From the NCBI RefSeq assembly GCF_027359675.1, contig NZ_CP114787.1, positions 1-64,000 on the forward strand: 64,000 nucleotides of DNA. The letters run 5' to 3'. The translations under genes and the position numbers were made by a program. Shown here in pieces: positions 37,303-46,877 of the stretch; position 1 is the first letter of the stretch, and each line of letters starts with the position of its first letter. The stretch is from Roseibium sp. Sym1. GTDB lineage: Bacteria; Pseudomonadota; Alphaproteobacteria; Rhizobiales; Stappiaceae. The notes below the pieces were generated by a model. The model saw only the letters and a list, made by a program, of their open reading frames with translations, had not been told where the DNA came from and did not search any database.

Positions 37303-38259
37303 ATGACCCGCATACCCCGTCGCATATACAAGTTTCGCGCGTTCAGCGGCCGGGTGCTCGACATGCTGGTTGCCGACCAGCTTTATTTCTCCGATCCCGC
37401 AGACTTCAACGATCCGCTCGACAGCCGGCCCAATGTCGAGGGCGACATCACCGATCACGAACTCGAGCAAATCCTCAGCCGCCTCGTCGAGCAGCGCATC
37501 AAGGCCGAAATGTTGACCGCGGCGAAATCGCTCAAATATCGAGGTCCAAAGACCATCGATCACATCGCGCGCCACAGCCGGAAGCGTGCAGACAGCCTGC
37601 TCAACGAAATCCGCTACAATGCCGGCGATCCGGCCTACGAGATGGACGACCCCGAGCATTTCCTCTTGACCCAGTATCTCGAGGAAGAGCTACTGAGGCG
37701 CTACGACAGAGGCATCGTCTCGTTCGGCGCCCGAGCGACCTGTCCGTTGATGTGGAGCCATTACGGCGACCAGCACCGCGGCATCTGCGCCGGCTATTCG
37801 GTTCCCGAAGACGCCTCCGACAAACTGAACAAGATCGAGTACCGCGGCAGCCGGAACGTCAAGGCAAGCGATGTCGCCATCATGGATCATGACCCAGCCG
37901 CCCGACGGCGGGTCGATGATGCAGTCCTGCTCCGCAAGGCCAGCTCATGGCGCTATGAACAGGAATGGCGGCTGATCGGCACCCGCGGCGTGCAGAATTC
38001 TCCGCTCGAGCTCGAAGAGGTCATTTTCGGGATCAGATGCGACTCAGCCTTGAAATACACGATCTTCAAGGCGCTCGAGGATCGTCGCCGCCCCGTAAAG
38101 TTTTATGAGATGCGGGAGCAACACGGAACCTTCCAGCTTCGCAAATGCCGGCTCGACTTCGGCGAGCTTGGCGCGTTTTTTCCGCGCCGCGCGCGGGACT
38201 ACATCGACGATTTCGCGGACCTCGACATTGATGAGCCGCCCCAAGGGTTATCTTCCTAA
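37303..38259 (+). CDS. DUF2971-family protein, 318 aa
   Basis: The start at ATG 37303 gives MTRIPRRIYKFRAFSG, followed by FSDPADFNDPLDSRPN, SHYGDQHRGICAGYS and ASSWRYEQEWRLIG. These are the conserved blocks of DUF2971, a family found often in defence islands and next to conflict genes but without a proven biochemical role. There is no signal peptide. It is followed 30 bases later by an unknown gene on the same strand, so the two may be an operon. A toxin- or effector-like function is possible from family context only. Confidence 0.75.
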   Translation: MTRIPRRIYKFRAFSGRVLDMLVADQLYFSDPADFNDPLDSRPNVEGDITDHELEQILSRLVEQRIKAEMLTAAKSLKYRGPKTIDHIARHSRKRADSLLNEIRYNAGDPAYEMDDPEHFLLTQYLEEELLRRYDRGIVSFGARATCPLMWSHYGDQHRGICAGYSVPEDASDKLNKIEYRGSRNVKASDVAIMDHDPAARRRVDDAVLLRKASSWRYEQEWRLIGTRGVQNSPLELEEVIFGIRCDSALKYTIFKALEDRRRPVKFYEMREQHGTFQLRKCRLDFGELGAFFPRRARDYIDDFADLDIDEPPQGLSS

Positions 38260-38289
38260 ACGCGGGAAGCGAAAGGAGAATGCCGCCCC

Positions 38290-38913
38290 ATGGTCGACGA
38301 CATAGAGGAAAAACCGGACTTCGAGTCCCTTCTGCACACGGATTTCCGCTGGCCGACGGAAGGGAACGCGCCGTTCACGCAATCGGAAGACTGGGAGCAA
38401 AACGCATACATCGACCGGTTTGGCCACGGCCGCATCGTCATGATGATGAACGGCTACAAAATGGCCGGCGACCTCATGGTCGCCCAGGTCGCCCGTGATC
38501 GCCATGACGGCGATGTCCTCGTCTTTCCGGTTGTCTTCAACTACCGGCAGTTCATCGAATTGTCGCTCAAATTCCTGATCGCCACCTACGGTCACACCGT
38601 CGGTATCAAGGCCGAATGGAACACCCACGACCTCAAATCCCTCTGGGAGACCTTCTTGAAGGTTCTGGAGGGCTATGGTCACGATGATGCCGAAGGCACC
38701 GACGCAACCGTCGAAAAGATCATTCTGGAGTTTGCAAAGGTGGATCCAAGATCATTCTCTTATCGCTATCCCGTCGACACCAAGGGCAATCCCGTTCTCC
38801 TTGCGCATCAGGAAATCGACCTCCACAGGCTTACCGACGTCATGCACGGACTCGAGGGCTATTTCTCCGGTTGCGATGGGTATCTGGACGATCTTCAAAA
38901 AGCGGGGCCGTGA
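38290..38913 (+). CDS. hypothetical protein with HEPN-like helix, 207 aa
   Basis: I do not recognise the family with certainty. The segment VVFNYRQFIELSLKFLIATY (residues ~79-98) resembles the first helix of HEPN/AbiV-like proteins, where R-x3-E-x3-K is a recurring pattern, but no R-x4-H RNase motif is clear. The rest is acidic and helical, without a signal peptide or membrane helix. The ATG has an AGGAG about 13 bases upstream. It probably shares a transcript with the DUF2971 gene and may be its partner. Confidence 0.5.
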   Translation: MVDDIEEKPDFESLLHTDFRWPTEGNAPFTQSEDWEQNAYIDRFGHGRIVMMMNGYKMAGDLMVAQVARDRHDGDVLVFPVVFNYRQFIELSLKFLIATYGHTVGIKAEWNTHDLKSLWETFLKVLEGYGHDDAEGTDATVEKIILEFAKVDPRSFSYRYPVDTKGNPVLLAHQEIDLHRLTDVMHGLEGYFSGCDGYLDDLQKAGP

Positions 38914-39325
38914 CGGGAAAGCGGTCCAAAAGGGTTGAGAGGCGCGCTGGCGTGTCGGCTCCGACCTCGGCTTCGGGATGCGGCTGCAGCCGTGTTGAAG
39001 AAGCAGATTGGCGTCGCCCTGCGGGCCGGGCTGTTGGCAAAGCTGAAGCCCGCAAGCGGTCTTCCCCCATCCGGGCGGCCATCCCTGACGCCGGGCGGCC
39101 GGGGGAATTGGAGAACTGCCAAAAACACCCTTGGTGCCGCTTGCGCGCGGCGGCCGGCAAGGGAGGCTTCGCCGCTTCTGGCCCCGAAAACTGCGACCCG
39201 GCACAAATGCCGGCTTGCCATCAGCGCCCTTGTCCTGCCTTGCTCTTCGCGGCCTCCGGGTTGCCGCCCCTACAAAATAGGGAGCGGAAACCGGAGAGAG
39301 GACCGCGCCGGACGCGGAAAAGAGA
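38914..39325 (+). other. long GC-rich leader before the DUF3991-toprim gene
   Basis: No gene is seen in this 412-base stretch. It is rich in short inverted repeats of GCCGG/CCGGC type and matches in style the other long leaders in front of the + strand plasmid genes further right. No rho-independent terminator for the upstream gene is visible. A regulatory RNA leader, or an ssDNA secondary-structure element used during transfer, are both possible. Confidence 0.3.
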
Positions 39326-40294
39326 ATGGAAAAAGCAGACCTGGAAGAGTTGAAGGGAAAGGTCGCCTGCGGCGCAGTGCTCGAGACCGCCGGCTTTGCC
39401 GTCGACCCCAAAGAAAGCACGCGCCGGGCGGTCAAGTACCGCCGCGGCGACGACATCATCATCGTCATCCATGACGGGCAGGGCTGGTTCGATCCCCTGT
39501 CTGATGCCAAGGGCGACGTCTTTCGCCTGGTCGAACATCTCGACGGCCTTCCCTTTGCGGCGGCGCTTTATGTCGTCGCCGATCTGGTCGGCTTCGTCCC
39601 TTCAGAACCGGAATGGAAGCGGCAATCGCGCGAGCGCGCGCCCGACCTCACCATCCCCGAACGCTGGAACGCGCGGCGCAAGCCTTGGCCTGGCTCGGCA
39701 ACATGGCGCTATCTGCGCGACGGGCGTGACATTCCCGAAGCGATCCTGAGATCTGCCATCACCCAGGATATCCTGCGCGAAGGCCCCCGTGGGAGCATGT
39801 GGGCGGCGCACCGCGATCGCACGGGCGCCGTGACCGGCTGGGAAGAACGCGGGCCGGATTGGCGTGGTTTTGCGACCGGCGGTGCGAAAGTGCTTTTCCG
39901 GCTCGGGCCCGTCGATGGGCCGCGGCTTTGCGTCGCCGAGGCGGCGATCGACGCCATGAGCCTTGCCGCACTCGAGGAACAGCGCCCTGACACCCGCTAT
40001 CTGAGCACTGGAGGCGGTTGGTCGCCGGCGAGCTCCGAGGCCCTGCTCGATCTCGCCGTCCGGGCGGACGCCCTTCTGGTCGCGGCCACCGACAACAATG
40101 CCCAAGGGGAGAGCTTTGCCGCGCGGCTCGAGGCGCTCGCCGCCGATGCCGGTTGCGGGTTCGTGCGGCTGCGGCCGGTGCTGGAGGACTGGAACGAGGA
40201 TCTGAAGGCAGGAAGAAGAAGGAAGGATGGAAAGAAGGAGGACGGCTGCCGCATGCCCGCCGTCCGCCTCAAGGGTGAAGCTCCGCCCGGCTGA
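39326..40294 (+). CDS. DUF3991 and toprim-domain protein, 322 aa
   Basis: The N-terminal region (ESTRRAVKYRRGDDIIIVIH, then DPLSDAKGDVFRLVEHLDG) resembles the primase-like zinc-binding/DUF3991 segment found in plasmid proteins. The C-terminal half holds a toprim-like fold (LCVAEAAIDAMSLAALEEQR and ALLVAATDNNAQGESFAARL, with the E and the D-x-N acidic positions). It may be a small primase- or topoisomerase-like protein of the conjugative element. It is common on rhizobial plasmids with unknown function. The C-terminal tail is strongly basic (RRRKDGKKEDG). Confidence 0.75.
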   Translation: MEKADLEELKGKVACGAVLETAGFAVDPKESTRRAVKYRRGDDIIIVIHDGQGWFDPLSDAKGDVFRLVEHLDGLPFAAALYVVADLVGFVPSEPEWKRQSRERAPDLTIPERWNARRKPWPGSATWRYLRDGRDIPEAILRSAITQDILREGPRGSMWAAHRDRTGAVTGWEERGPDWRGFATGGAKVLFRLGPVDGPRLCVAEAAIDAMSLAALEEQRPDTRYLSTGGGWSPASSEALLDLAVRADALLVAATDNNAQGESFAARLEALAADAGCGFVRLRPVLEDWNEDLKAGRRRKDGKKEDGCRMPAVRLKGEAPPG

Positions 40295-40422
40295 CGCCGG
40301 CCCTTGACCCGGCCGGACGGAGAGGCGGCTGCGGGAAGGGGTCCGGAAGGGCTGAAGAAGATGGTGACGCCGATGAGGGTGCGCCGCGCTCCAGCCCGGG
40401 ACAGGCCCAAAAGGAGCCCGCC

Positions 40423-41019
40423 ATGACCTCTCCCATCCGCAAGATCCATTTCGGAATCGCCGACCGCCACCAGATGTTCAGATTATTCGACCGCCATGCG
40501 CAGCGACCCGATCGCTGGCAGACCGACGGAGCCAAGCTTTACGCCGGCGAGTGGTTCGAGATCGCCCGCGCCGAGCATGACTACATGCTCGAGATCCTGC
40601 CGCCGCTCTGGATGCGTGGCGAGATGTTCGCCATGCGCGAATTCCTGACCGGCAGCATCACCAGCGTCTTCTATACGCTCAGCATCAATGGCGTCGCGCG
40701 CTACTTCCACGCCTATTGCGATCTGTCCGATCGCCGCTCGCCCTATGAGACGCGGGATGCCATCGTCGAGCGCGAACGGCAGCCGGTCAAGGCGATGACC
40801 CGCGAAGAGCGGATCGAGCATATCTGGAGCGCCACCCACGACAAGTATCGCGGCTATGCCGGCGCGGACTTCCGGCCAGAACATCGCGGCAAGCGCACCG
40901 TCATCGTCTACGGCAAGCCGGGCACGCGGTTCGAACTGCTCGAGAGCCTGACCGATCAGCAGATCTCCGAGAAGCTGCCCGTCCACCTGCGCCACCTGCC
41001 GCTGCCAGAAGCTGCGTGA
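40423..41019 (+). CDS. DUF1419-domain protein, 198 aa
   Basis: The start is set by AGGAG six bases upstream of the ATG. The sequence around DRHQMFRLFDRHAQRPDRW and IARAEHDYMLEILPPLWMRG matches the DUF1419 family found on rhizobial plasmids and integrative elements. No catalytic motif or membrane segment is visible. Its stop is followed nine bases later by the start of the DUF3085 gene, so they form one unit. Function unknown. Confidence 0.75.
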   Translation: MTSPIRKIHFGIADRHQMFRLFDRHAQRPDRWQTDGAKLYAGEWFEIARAEHDYMLEILPPLWMRGEMFAMREFLTGSITSVFYTLSINGVARYFHAYCDLSDRRSPYETRDAIVERERQPVKAMTREERIEHIWSATHDKYRGYAGADFRPEHRGKRTVIVYGKPGTRFELLESLTDQQISEKLPVHLRHLPLPEAA

Positions 41020-41027
41020 GGTCGGTC

Positions 41028-41426
41028 ATGTTCACATTTCCGGTTCTTGCGGTGCGCAAGGTCATCGCGCGCGGCGAAGAGGATGCCGCCGCCAATGGCG
41101 GCTTCCGCAATCCCTACTATGGCACCCGTCCGGGAGAGGGCGAAAAGCCCGGCTTCTGGCTCGTTGGCGACGAGGGGGTCTACATTCTCTCAAACGGCAA
41201 GCTCGCCGAGGGCCAGAAACCGCTCGTCGTCTATTCGACCGAATGCCATCCGAAGGGCGATACCGACTGGTGGGATTACAAGCGCCGGCACTTCGGCGGC
41301 GATGACGGCATCGAATTCATCGATGCCGATCTGCTGGTCCCAAGCTTCAACCGGAGCTTCGGGATCACTCATCTCGGCATCCAGCTCACCGAGAACGACA
41401 TCTCGTTCTCGCTGATCACCCGCTAA
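41028..41426 (+). CDS. DUF3085-domain protein, 132 aa
   Basis: The chain MFTFPVLAVRKVIARGEEDA, then NPYYGTRPGEGEKPGFWLVG and DEGVYILSNGK fits the DUF3085 plasmid family. It is small, acidic and likely cytoplasmic. I start it at ATG 41028; an in-frame GTG at 41016 overlaps the previous stop. The function is unknown. The family regularly sits beside the large methylase-helicase and ArdC-like genes, so an anti-restriction or establishment role is possible, but only by association. Confidence 0.75.
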   Translation: MFTFPVLAVRKVIARGEEDAAANGGFRNPYYGTRPGEGEKPGFWLVGDEGVYILSNGKLAEGQKPLVVYSTECHPKGDTDWWDYKRRHFGGDDGIEFIDADLLVPSFNRSFGITHLGIQLTENDISFSLITR

Positions 41427-41513
41427 CCGCACTTCCACTCCCGCACCTATCCGACGCTGCCGGCTCGCCCGGCGGCGCGGCTTCGTGCGCCCGCATCACA
41501 GGAGAATCCACCA

Positions 41514-44500
41514 ATGTCAGACCACGACCCTTTCACCCTAGACATGTTCGGTAGCTCGGCCTTGTCCTCGGGGCTCGGCCTTGGCGTAACCGCCTTTGCC
41601 GAAAGTCCGGCACCCAAAACCGAAATCACCGAACCCGATCCGCCGGCCGTTGGATCACCCAAGTCCCCCGCAACCGAAAGACTGCTCGATCAGTCGGGCG
41701 CCGAAGTCCCCGAGCGCGGCAACAACTTCCATCTTTCCGGACACCGCGCTCTGGCAAAAGGCTGGAAAGCCCGCGCCCGCGACAATCTCGATGCCATTGC
41801 TCTAGCCGGGGCGATCGTGGCCGAGGATCGGCCCGCGACTCAAGCCGAGCAGGCGCGCCTCATCCGGTTCACCGGCTTCGGCGCCTCCGATCTGGCCAAT
41901 ACCATCTTCACCCGGCCCGGCGAGGAGGGATTCCGCAAGGGATGGGAAGAGCTGGGTGAGGAGCTGCAGGCATCCGTGAACGAGGCCGACTACGCCTTGT
42001 TGGCCCGTTGCACGCAATATGCCCATTTCACGCCCGAGTTTATCGTCCGGGCAATCTGGAAGGGTCTCGAACGGCTCGGCTGGCGCGGCGGCCGCGTCCT
42101 CGAACCGGGGATAGGCACAGGACTGTTTCCCGTACTCATGCCGAAGGCGTTGCGAGAAGCTGCTTTCGTGACCGGCGTCGAGCTCGATCCGGTCACTGCG
42201 CGCATCGCCCGGCTCCTGCAGCCGGTCGCCCGGATCATCGAGGCCGATTTCGCGCGCACCGATCTGCCGGCGCATTTCGATCTCGCCATCGGCAATCCGC
42301 CGTTTTCCGACCGGACCGTTCGCTCGGATCGGGCCTATCGGTCGATGGGATTGCGGCTGCATGACTATTTCATTGCTCGGTCGATCGACTTTTTGAAACC
42401 CGGCGCGCTCGCCGCTTTCGTCACCTCTTCGGGCACGATGGACAAGACGGACGCGACGGCCCGCGAGCACATTGCCAAGTCGGCCGATCTGATCGCCGCG
42501 ACCCGTCTGCCCGAAGGCAGCTTTCGGGCCGATGCGGGCACGGACGTGGTGGTCGACATCCTGTTCTTCCGCAAGCGCAAGCCGGGCGAGCCGCAGGGCG
42601 ACGCAAGCTGGCTCGATCTTGCCGAAGTCGTTCCCGCGAGCGAGGACAGCGACGCCATCCGGGTCAACCGCTGGTTCGCCGACCACCCCGATCATGTCCT
42701 TGGCCGCCACGCGACCACATCCGGTCCCTTCGGCGAAGCCTACACCTGCCTCGCCGGTGACGGCGACCTCGCGGCCGATCTGGACGCGGCCATCCTCTCC
42801 CTTCCGGACGACCTCTATGACGGGAAGCCTGACGTGATCGATGTCGATCTCGAACTTGGGATGGCCCAGACCGACGTCGTCAAAACCGAGGATGCCCATA
42901 TCCGCGAGGGCAGTTTTGTCTCAGATGCGTCGAGGGGCCTGATGCAGGTGCTCGACGGCAAACCCGCTCCGGTTCCCGTCCGCAAGGGCCGATCCGGCGA
43001 AGGCTTCTCGGAAAAGCAGATCAACATCGTCAGGAAGCTGATCCCGGTGCGCGACGCGGTACGCGCGGTCCTGAAGGCCCAGGAGACCGATCAGTCGTGG
43101 CGCGACCTTCAGGTGAAGCTGCGCATCGCCTGGTCGAGCTTCGTGCGCGACTTCGGTCCGATCAATCACACCAAGGTGTCGATCACGGAGAACGAGGCGA
43201 CGGGGGAGACCCGCGAGACGCATCGCCGCCCGAACCTGCAACCCTTCCTCGACGATCCGGACTGCTGGCTGGTCGCCTCCATCGAGACCTACGATCTCGA
43301 CACGGATACGGCCAAGCCCGGACCGATCTTTTCCGAACGGGTGATCGCCCCGCCATCGCCGCCCGTGATCACCAATGCCGCCGATGCGCTCGCCGTCGTC
43401 CTCAACGAGCGCGGCCATGTCGATCCCGATCACATCGCCGAACTGCTGCACGAGGACCGCGACACCGTCATCGAGGAACTCGGCAGCGCGATCTACCGGG
43501 ATCCCGCCAACGGCTCCTGGCAGACATCCGACGCCTATCTCTCCGGCCCGGTGCGCGACAAGCTGGCGATCGCAGAGGCGGCCGCTGAGCTCGACCCGGC
43601 TTACTGCCGCAATGTCGAGGCGCTCGAGGGAGTACAACCGGCCGATCTCAGCCCGTCCGAGATCACCGCCCGGCTTGGCGCGCCGTGGATTCCCGCCAGC
43701 GATGTCGTCGATTTCGTCTGGGAGACGATGGGGACCGACATCCGAATCCGTCACATGCCAGAACTCGCCTCCTGGACGGTCGACGCCCGCATGCTCGCCT
43801 ACCGCGCCGAGGGGACGTCCGAATGGGGGACCAAGCGCCGGCATGCCGGCGAGCTGCTCGCCGATGCCCTGAACAGCCGCATCCCGCAGATCTTCGATAC
43901 GGTGAAAGACGGGGACAGCGAGCGCCGGGTCCTCAATGTCGTCGACACCGAGGCGGCCAAGGAGAAGCTCAGCAAGATCAAGACCGCCTTCCAGACATGG
44001 GTCTGGTCCGATCCGGACCGGTCCGACCGGCTGGCGCGGGTCTATAATGACACCTTCAACAATATCGCGCCCCGATCCTTCGACGGGGAGCATCTCCAGC
44101 TGCCGGGCGCCTCTGGCGCCTTTGTTCTTTATGGCCACCAGAAACGCGGCATCTGGCGAATCATCTCTTCGGGCGCGACCTATCTCGCCCACGCCGTCGG
44201 CGCCGGCAAGACCATGACGATGGCAGCCGCCATCATGGAGCAACGCCGGCTTGGCCTGATCTCGAAAGCCATGCTGGTCGTGCCCGGCCATTGCCTGGCG
44301 CAGGCCGCCCGCGAGTTCCTGGCGCTTTATCCGACGGCGCGGATCCTCGTTGCCGACGAGACCAACTTCACCAAAGACAAACGCCATCGCTTCCTGTCGC
44401 GCGCCGCGACGGCCAATTGGGACGCGATCATCATCACCCACTCGGCCTTCAAGTTCATCGCCGTCCCGGCCGAATTCGAAAGGCAGATGATCGAGGATGA

Positions 44501-46619
44501 GCTGGCGCTCTACGAGGAGCTGCTCACCCGGGTCGAGGGCGACGACCGGGTGTCGCGCAAGCGGCTCGAGCGGCTGAAGGAGGGCCTGAAGGACCGGCTG
44601 GAATCGCTCGGCTCGGTCAAGGACGATCTCCTGACGATTTCCGAGATTGGGGTCGACCAGATCATCGTCGACGAGGCGCAGGAGTTCCGCAAGCTGAGCT
44701 TCGCCACCAACATGTCGACGCTGAAGGGCGTCGACCCCAACGGCTCGCAGCGCGCCTGGGACCTCTATGTGAAGTCGCGGTTCATCGACACGAAGAACCC
44801 CGGCCGGGCGCTCGTGCTCGCATCCGGCACGCCGATCACCAATACGCTCGGCGAAATGTTCTCGGTGCAGCGCTTCCTCGGTTTCGACGCACTGAAAGAG
44901 CGCGGACTGCACGAGTTCGACGCCTGGGCCTCGACCTTCGGCGACGTGGCGACCGAACTCGAGCTGCAGCCCTCGGGCAAATACAAGCCCGTCTCGCGGT
45001 TCGCGACCTTCGTCAATGTGCCGGAGCTGATCGCCATGTTCCGCTCCTTCGCCGATGTCGTGTTGCCGGAGGATCTGAAGCAATATGTGAAAATCCCGGC
45101 CGTCTCGACCGGCAAACGGCAGATCGTCACCGTCAAACCGACCGACGACTTCGAGCTCTACCAGCAGGTCCTCGAGGCGCGCATCAAGCGAATAGAAAAG
45201 CGCGAGGGTCCGGCGCAGCCCGGCGATGACATCCTGCTCTCCGTCATCACGGATGGCCGCCACGCAGCGATCGATCTCCGCCTGGTCGATCCCGACAATG
45301 ACAATGAGCCGGACAACAAGCTCAACAAGCTGATCGCCAATGCTTTGCGCATCTGGCGCGAGACGGCCGCCAATACCTACCTGACCCGCGACGGCAAGCC
45401 CTTCGATCTGCCCGGTGGGGCGCAGATGATCTTTTCCGATCTCGGCACGATCAGTGTCGAGAAATCCCGTGGCTTTTCCGCCTATCGCTGGATCCGCGAC
45501 GAACTCGTCCGTCTTGGCGTTCCGGCCTCCGAAATCGCCTTCATGCAGGACTACAAGAAGACCGAGGCCAAGCACCGGCTGTTTGCCGATGTGAATGCCG
45601 GCAAGGTCCGCTTCCTGATTGGTTCCTCGGAAACGATGGGCACCGGCGTCAACGCGCAGCTTCGCCTCAAGGCGCTCCACCACCTCGACGTGCCCTGGCT
45701 CCCCTCGCAGATTGAACAGCGGGAGGGCCGCATCGAGCGGCAGGGCAACCAGCATGAGGAGATCGATATCTTCGCCTATGCCACCGAAGGTTCGATGGAC
45801 GCGCAGATGTGGCAGAACAACGAGCGCAAGGCCCGCTTCATTGCCGCCGCGCTCTCCGGCGACACGTCCGTGCGCCGGCTGGACGATCTGGGCGAGGGCC
45901 AGGCCAACCAGTTCGCCATGGCCAAGGCCATCGCATCCGGCGATCAGCGGCTGATGCAGAAGGCAGGCCTCGAAGCCGACATTGCGCGGCTCGAACGCTT
46001 GCGCGCGGCCCATCGCGACGATCTCTTCGCCGTTCGCCGCCAGATCCGCAATGCCGAGCGCGATATCGAACATGATACGCGGCGGATCGGTGAGATCGGC
46101 AAGGATATCGAGCGCAGAATTCCGACTGCCGGCGACGCCTTCGCCATGACGGTCGGCGAACAATCCTTCACCGAGCGCAAGCCTGCGGGCCGCGCGCTGA
46201 TGAAAGAAATCATGACCCTCGTGCATCTGCGGGAGGAGGAGGAGATGACTCTCGGGAAGATCGGCGGCTTCGATCTGGTCTTCTCCGGCCAGCGCTTCGG
46301 CAACGACGAATTCCAATACGATGTCGCACTGGCTCGAACCGGCGCGGAGACCGACATCGATCTCGCCCTGACCGTCACCCCGCTCGGCGCCGTCTCGCGC
46401 ATCGAACATGTCCTGGCCGGTTTCGAGGACGAGCGGTCGCAATACCGGTTTCGGCTAGATGACGCGAAGCGCCGGCTCGCCTCATACCAGTCCCGCCAGG
46501 GCGGGGAATTCGGCTTCGAGGAGGAGCTTGCCGACAAACGCCGGCAGCTCGATCAAATCGAGGCCGATCTGGCAGACGAGGTCCTGGAGGAGGGAAAGAA
46601 GGCCATGGAGGCGGCCTGA
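41514..46619 (+). CDS. large DNA methylase-helicase fusion protein, 1701 aa
   Basis: The N-terminal quarter is an N6-adenine methylase-like domain with the SAM motif LEPGIGTGLFP and the catalytic NPPF (near residue 261, GNPPFSD). A central superfamily 2 helicase follows, with a Walker A-like AVGAGKTMTMAAA (near 895), DEAQEF (near 1052) and QREGRIERQG (near 1401, motif VI). The C-terminus is a charged helical region. The combination resembles the DarB / strawberry-notch-like proteins that plasmids and phages use against host restriction. The ATG follows AGGAGA. The gene is the largest on the + strand leading region and may methylate or remodel incoming DNA; that role is inferred. Confidence 0.8.
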   Translation: MSDHDPFTLDMFGSSALSSGLGLGVTAFAESPAPKTEITEPDPPAVGSPKSPATERLLDQSGAEVPERGNNFHLSGHRALAKGWKARARDNLDAIALAGAIVAEDRPATQAEQARLIRFTGFGASDLANTIFTRPGEEGFRKGWEELGEELQASVNEADYALLARCTQYAHFTPEFIVRAIWKGLERLGWRGGRVLEPGIGTGLFPVLMPKALREAAFVTGVELDPVTARIARLLQPVARIIEADFARTDLPAHFDLAIGNPPFSDRTVRSDRAYRSMGLRLHDYFIARSIDFLKPGALAAFVTSSGTMDKTDATAREHIAKSADLIAATRLPEGSFRADAGTDVVVDILFFRKRKPGEPQGDASWLDLAEVVPASEDSDAIRVNRWFADHPDHVLGRHATTSGPFGEAYTCLAGDGDLAADLDAAILSLPDDLYDGKPDVIDVDLELGMAQTDVVKTEDAHIREGSFVSDASRGLMQVLDGKPAPVPVRKGRSGEGFSEKQINIVRKLIPVRDAVRAVLKAQETDQSWRDLQVKLRIAWSSFVRDFGPINHTKVSITENEATGETRETHRRPNLQPFLDDPDCWLVASIETYDLDTDTAKPGPIFSERVIAPPSPPVITNAADALAVVLNERGHVDPDHIAELLHEDRDTVIEELGSAIYRDPANGSWQTSDAYLSGPVRDKLAIAEAAAELDPAYCRNVEALEGVQPADLSPSEITARLGAPWIPASDVVDFVWETMGTDIRIRHMPELASWTVDARMLAYRAEGTSEWGTKRRHAGELLADALNSRIPQIFDTVKDGDSERRVLNVVDTEAAKEKLSKIKTAFQTWVWSDPDRSDRLARVYNDTFNNIAPRSFDGEHLQLPGASGAFVLYGHQKRGIWRIISSGATYLAHAVGAGKTMTMAAAIMEQRRLGLISKAMLVVPGHCLAQAAREFLALYPTARILVADETNFTKDKRHRFLSRAATANWDAIIITHSAFKFIAVPAEFERQMIEDELALYEELLTRVEGDDRVSRKRLERLKEGLKDRLESLGSVKDDLLTISEIGVDQIIVDEAQEFRKLSFATNMSTLKGVDPNGSQRAWDLYVKSRFIDTKNPGRALVLASGTPITNTLGEMFSVQRFLGFDALKERGLHEFDAWASTFGDVATELELQPSGKYKPVSRFATFVNVPELIAMFRSFADVVLPEDLKQYVKIPAVSTGKRQIVTVKPTDDFELYQQVLEARIKRIEKREGPAQPGDDILLSVITDGRHAAIDLRLVDPDNDNEPDNKLNKLIANALRIWRETAANTYLTRDGKPFDLPGGAQMIFSDLGTISVEKSRGFSAYRWIRDELVRLGVPASEIAFMQDYKKTEAKHRLFADVNAGKVRFLIGSSETMGTGVNAQLRLKALHHLDVPWLPSQIEQREGRIERQGNQHEEIDIFAYATEGSMDAQMWQNNERKARFIAAALSGDTSVRRLDDLGEGQANQFAMAKAIASGDQRLMQKAGLEADIARLERLRAAHRDDLFAVRRQIRNAERDIEHDTRRIGEIGKDIERRIPTAGDAFAMTVGEQSFTERKPAGRALMKEIMTLVHLREEEEMTLGKIGGFDLVFSGQRFGNDEFQYDVALARTGAETDIDLALTVTPLGAVSRIEHVLAGFEDERSQYRFRLDDAKRRLASYQSRQGGEFGFEEELADKRRQLDQIEADLADEVLEEGKKAMEAA

Positions 46620-46877
46620 GGAAAGGAAAAGAGCGGGAGGGGGACCGGTCGCAGACCGGTCGGGTCCAGTGACGCTTCCGCTCAACCGCCGCCTGCGCCA
46701 TCCCGGCCCGTCGTCCTTCGCAGGGCTTGTCAGCCCCGCTTGTCCGGCCGGGCAGGGACGCTCGGCCGCAGTTGCACCGGCCCGCCCGCTCCGCGGTCCC
46801 GGGGATGTCTTCGAGAAGAAGACGAGAAAGGGAGCCAGCGTGGTGCTGGCCCCAAAATCCTCGAACAGGAGCTTCCC
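46620..46877 (+). other. GC-rich leader before the ParB-like gene
   Basis: No gene is present in these 258 bases, although an in-frame extension of the next gene to 46740 is open. The leader contains a GGGCT-TGTC-AGCCC hairpin at 46723-46736 with flanking sequence that recurs before another gene near 49540. An AGGAG site lies seven bases before the ParB-like start. Confidence 0.35.
46721..46773 (+). repeat. hairpin-containing repeat block, copy 1
   Basis: The block contains GGGCTTG-nn-AGCCC-(C/T)-GCT and ends with a CGCTCG tail, matching the arrangement at 49539-49583. The core is a five-base-pair stem with a four-base loop. Confidence 0.45.

Noticed and set aside
42921..46442. A 1173-residue minus-strand frame opposite the methylase-helicase
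   Set aside because: The + strand has clear methylase and helicase motifs throughout; the antisense frame is open only because of codon bias.
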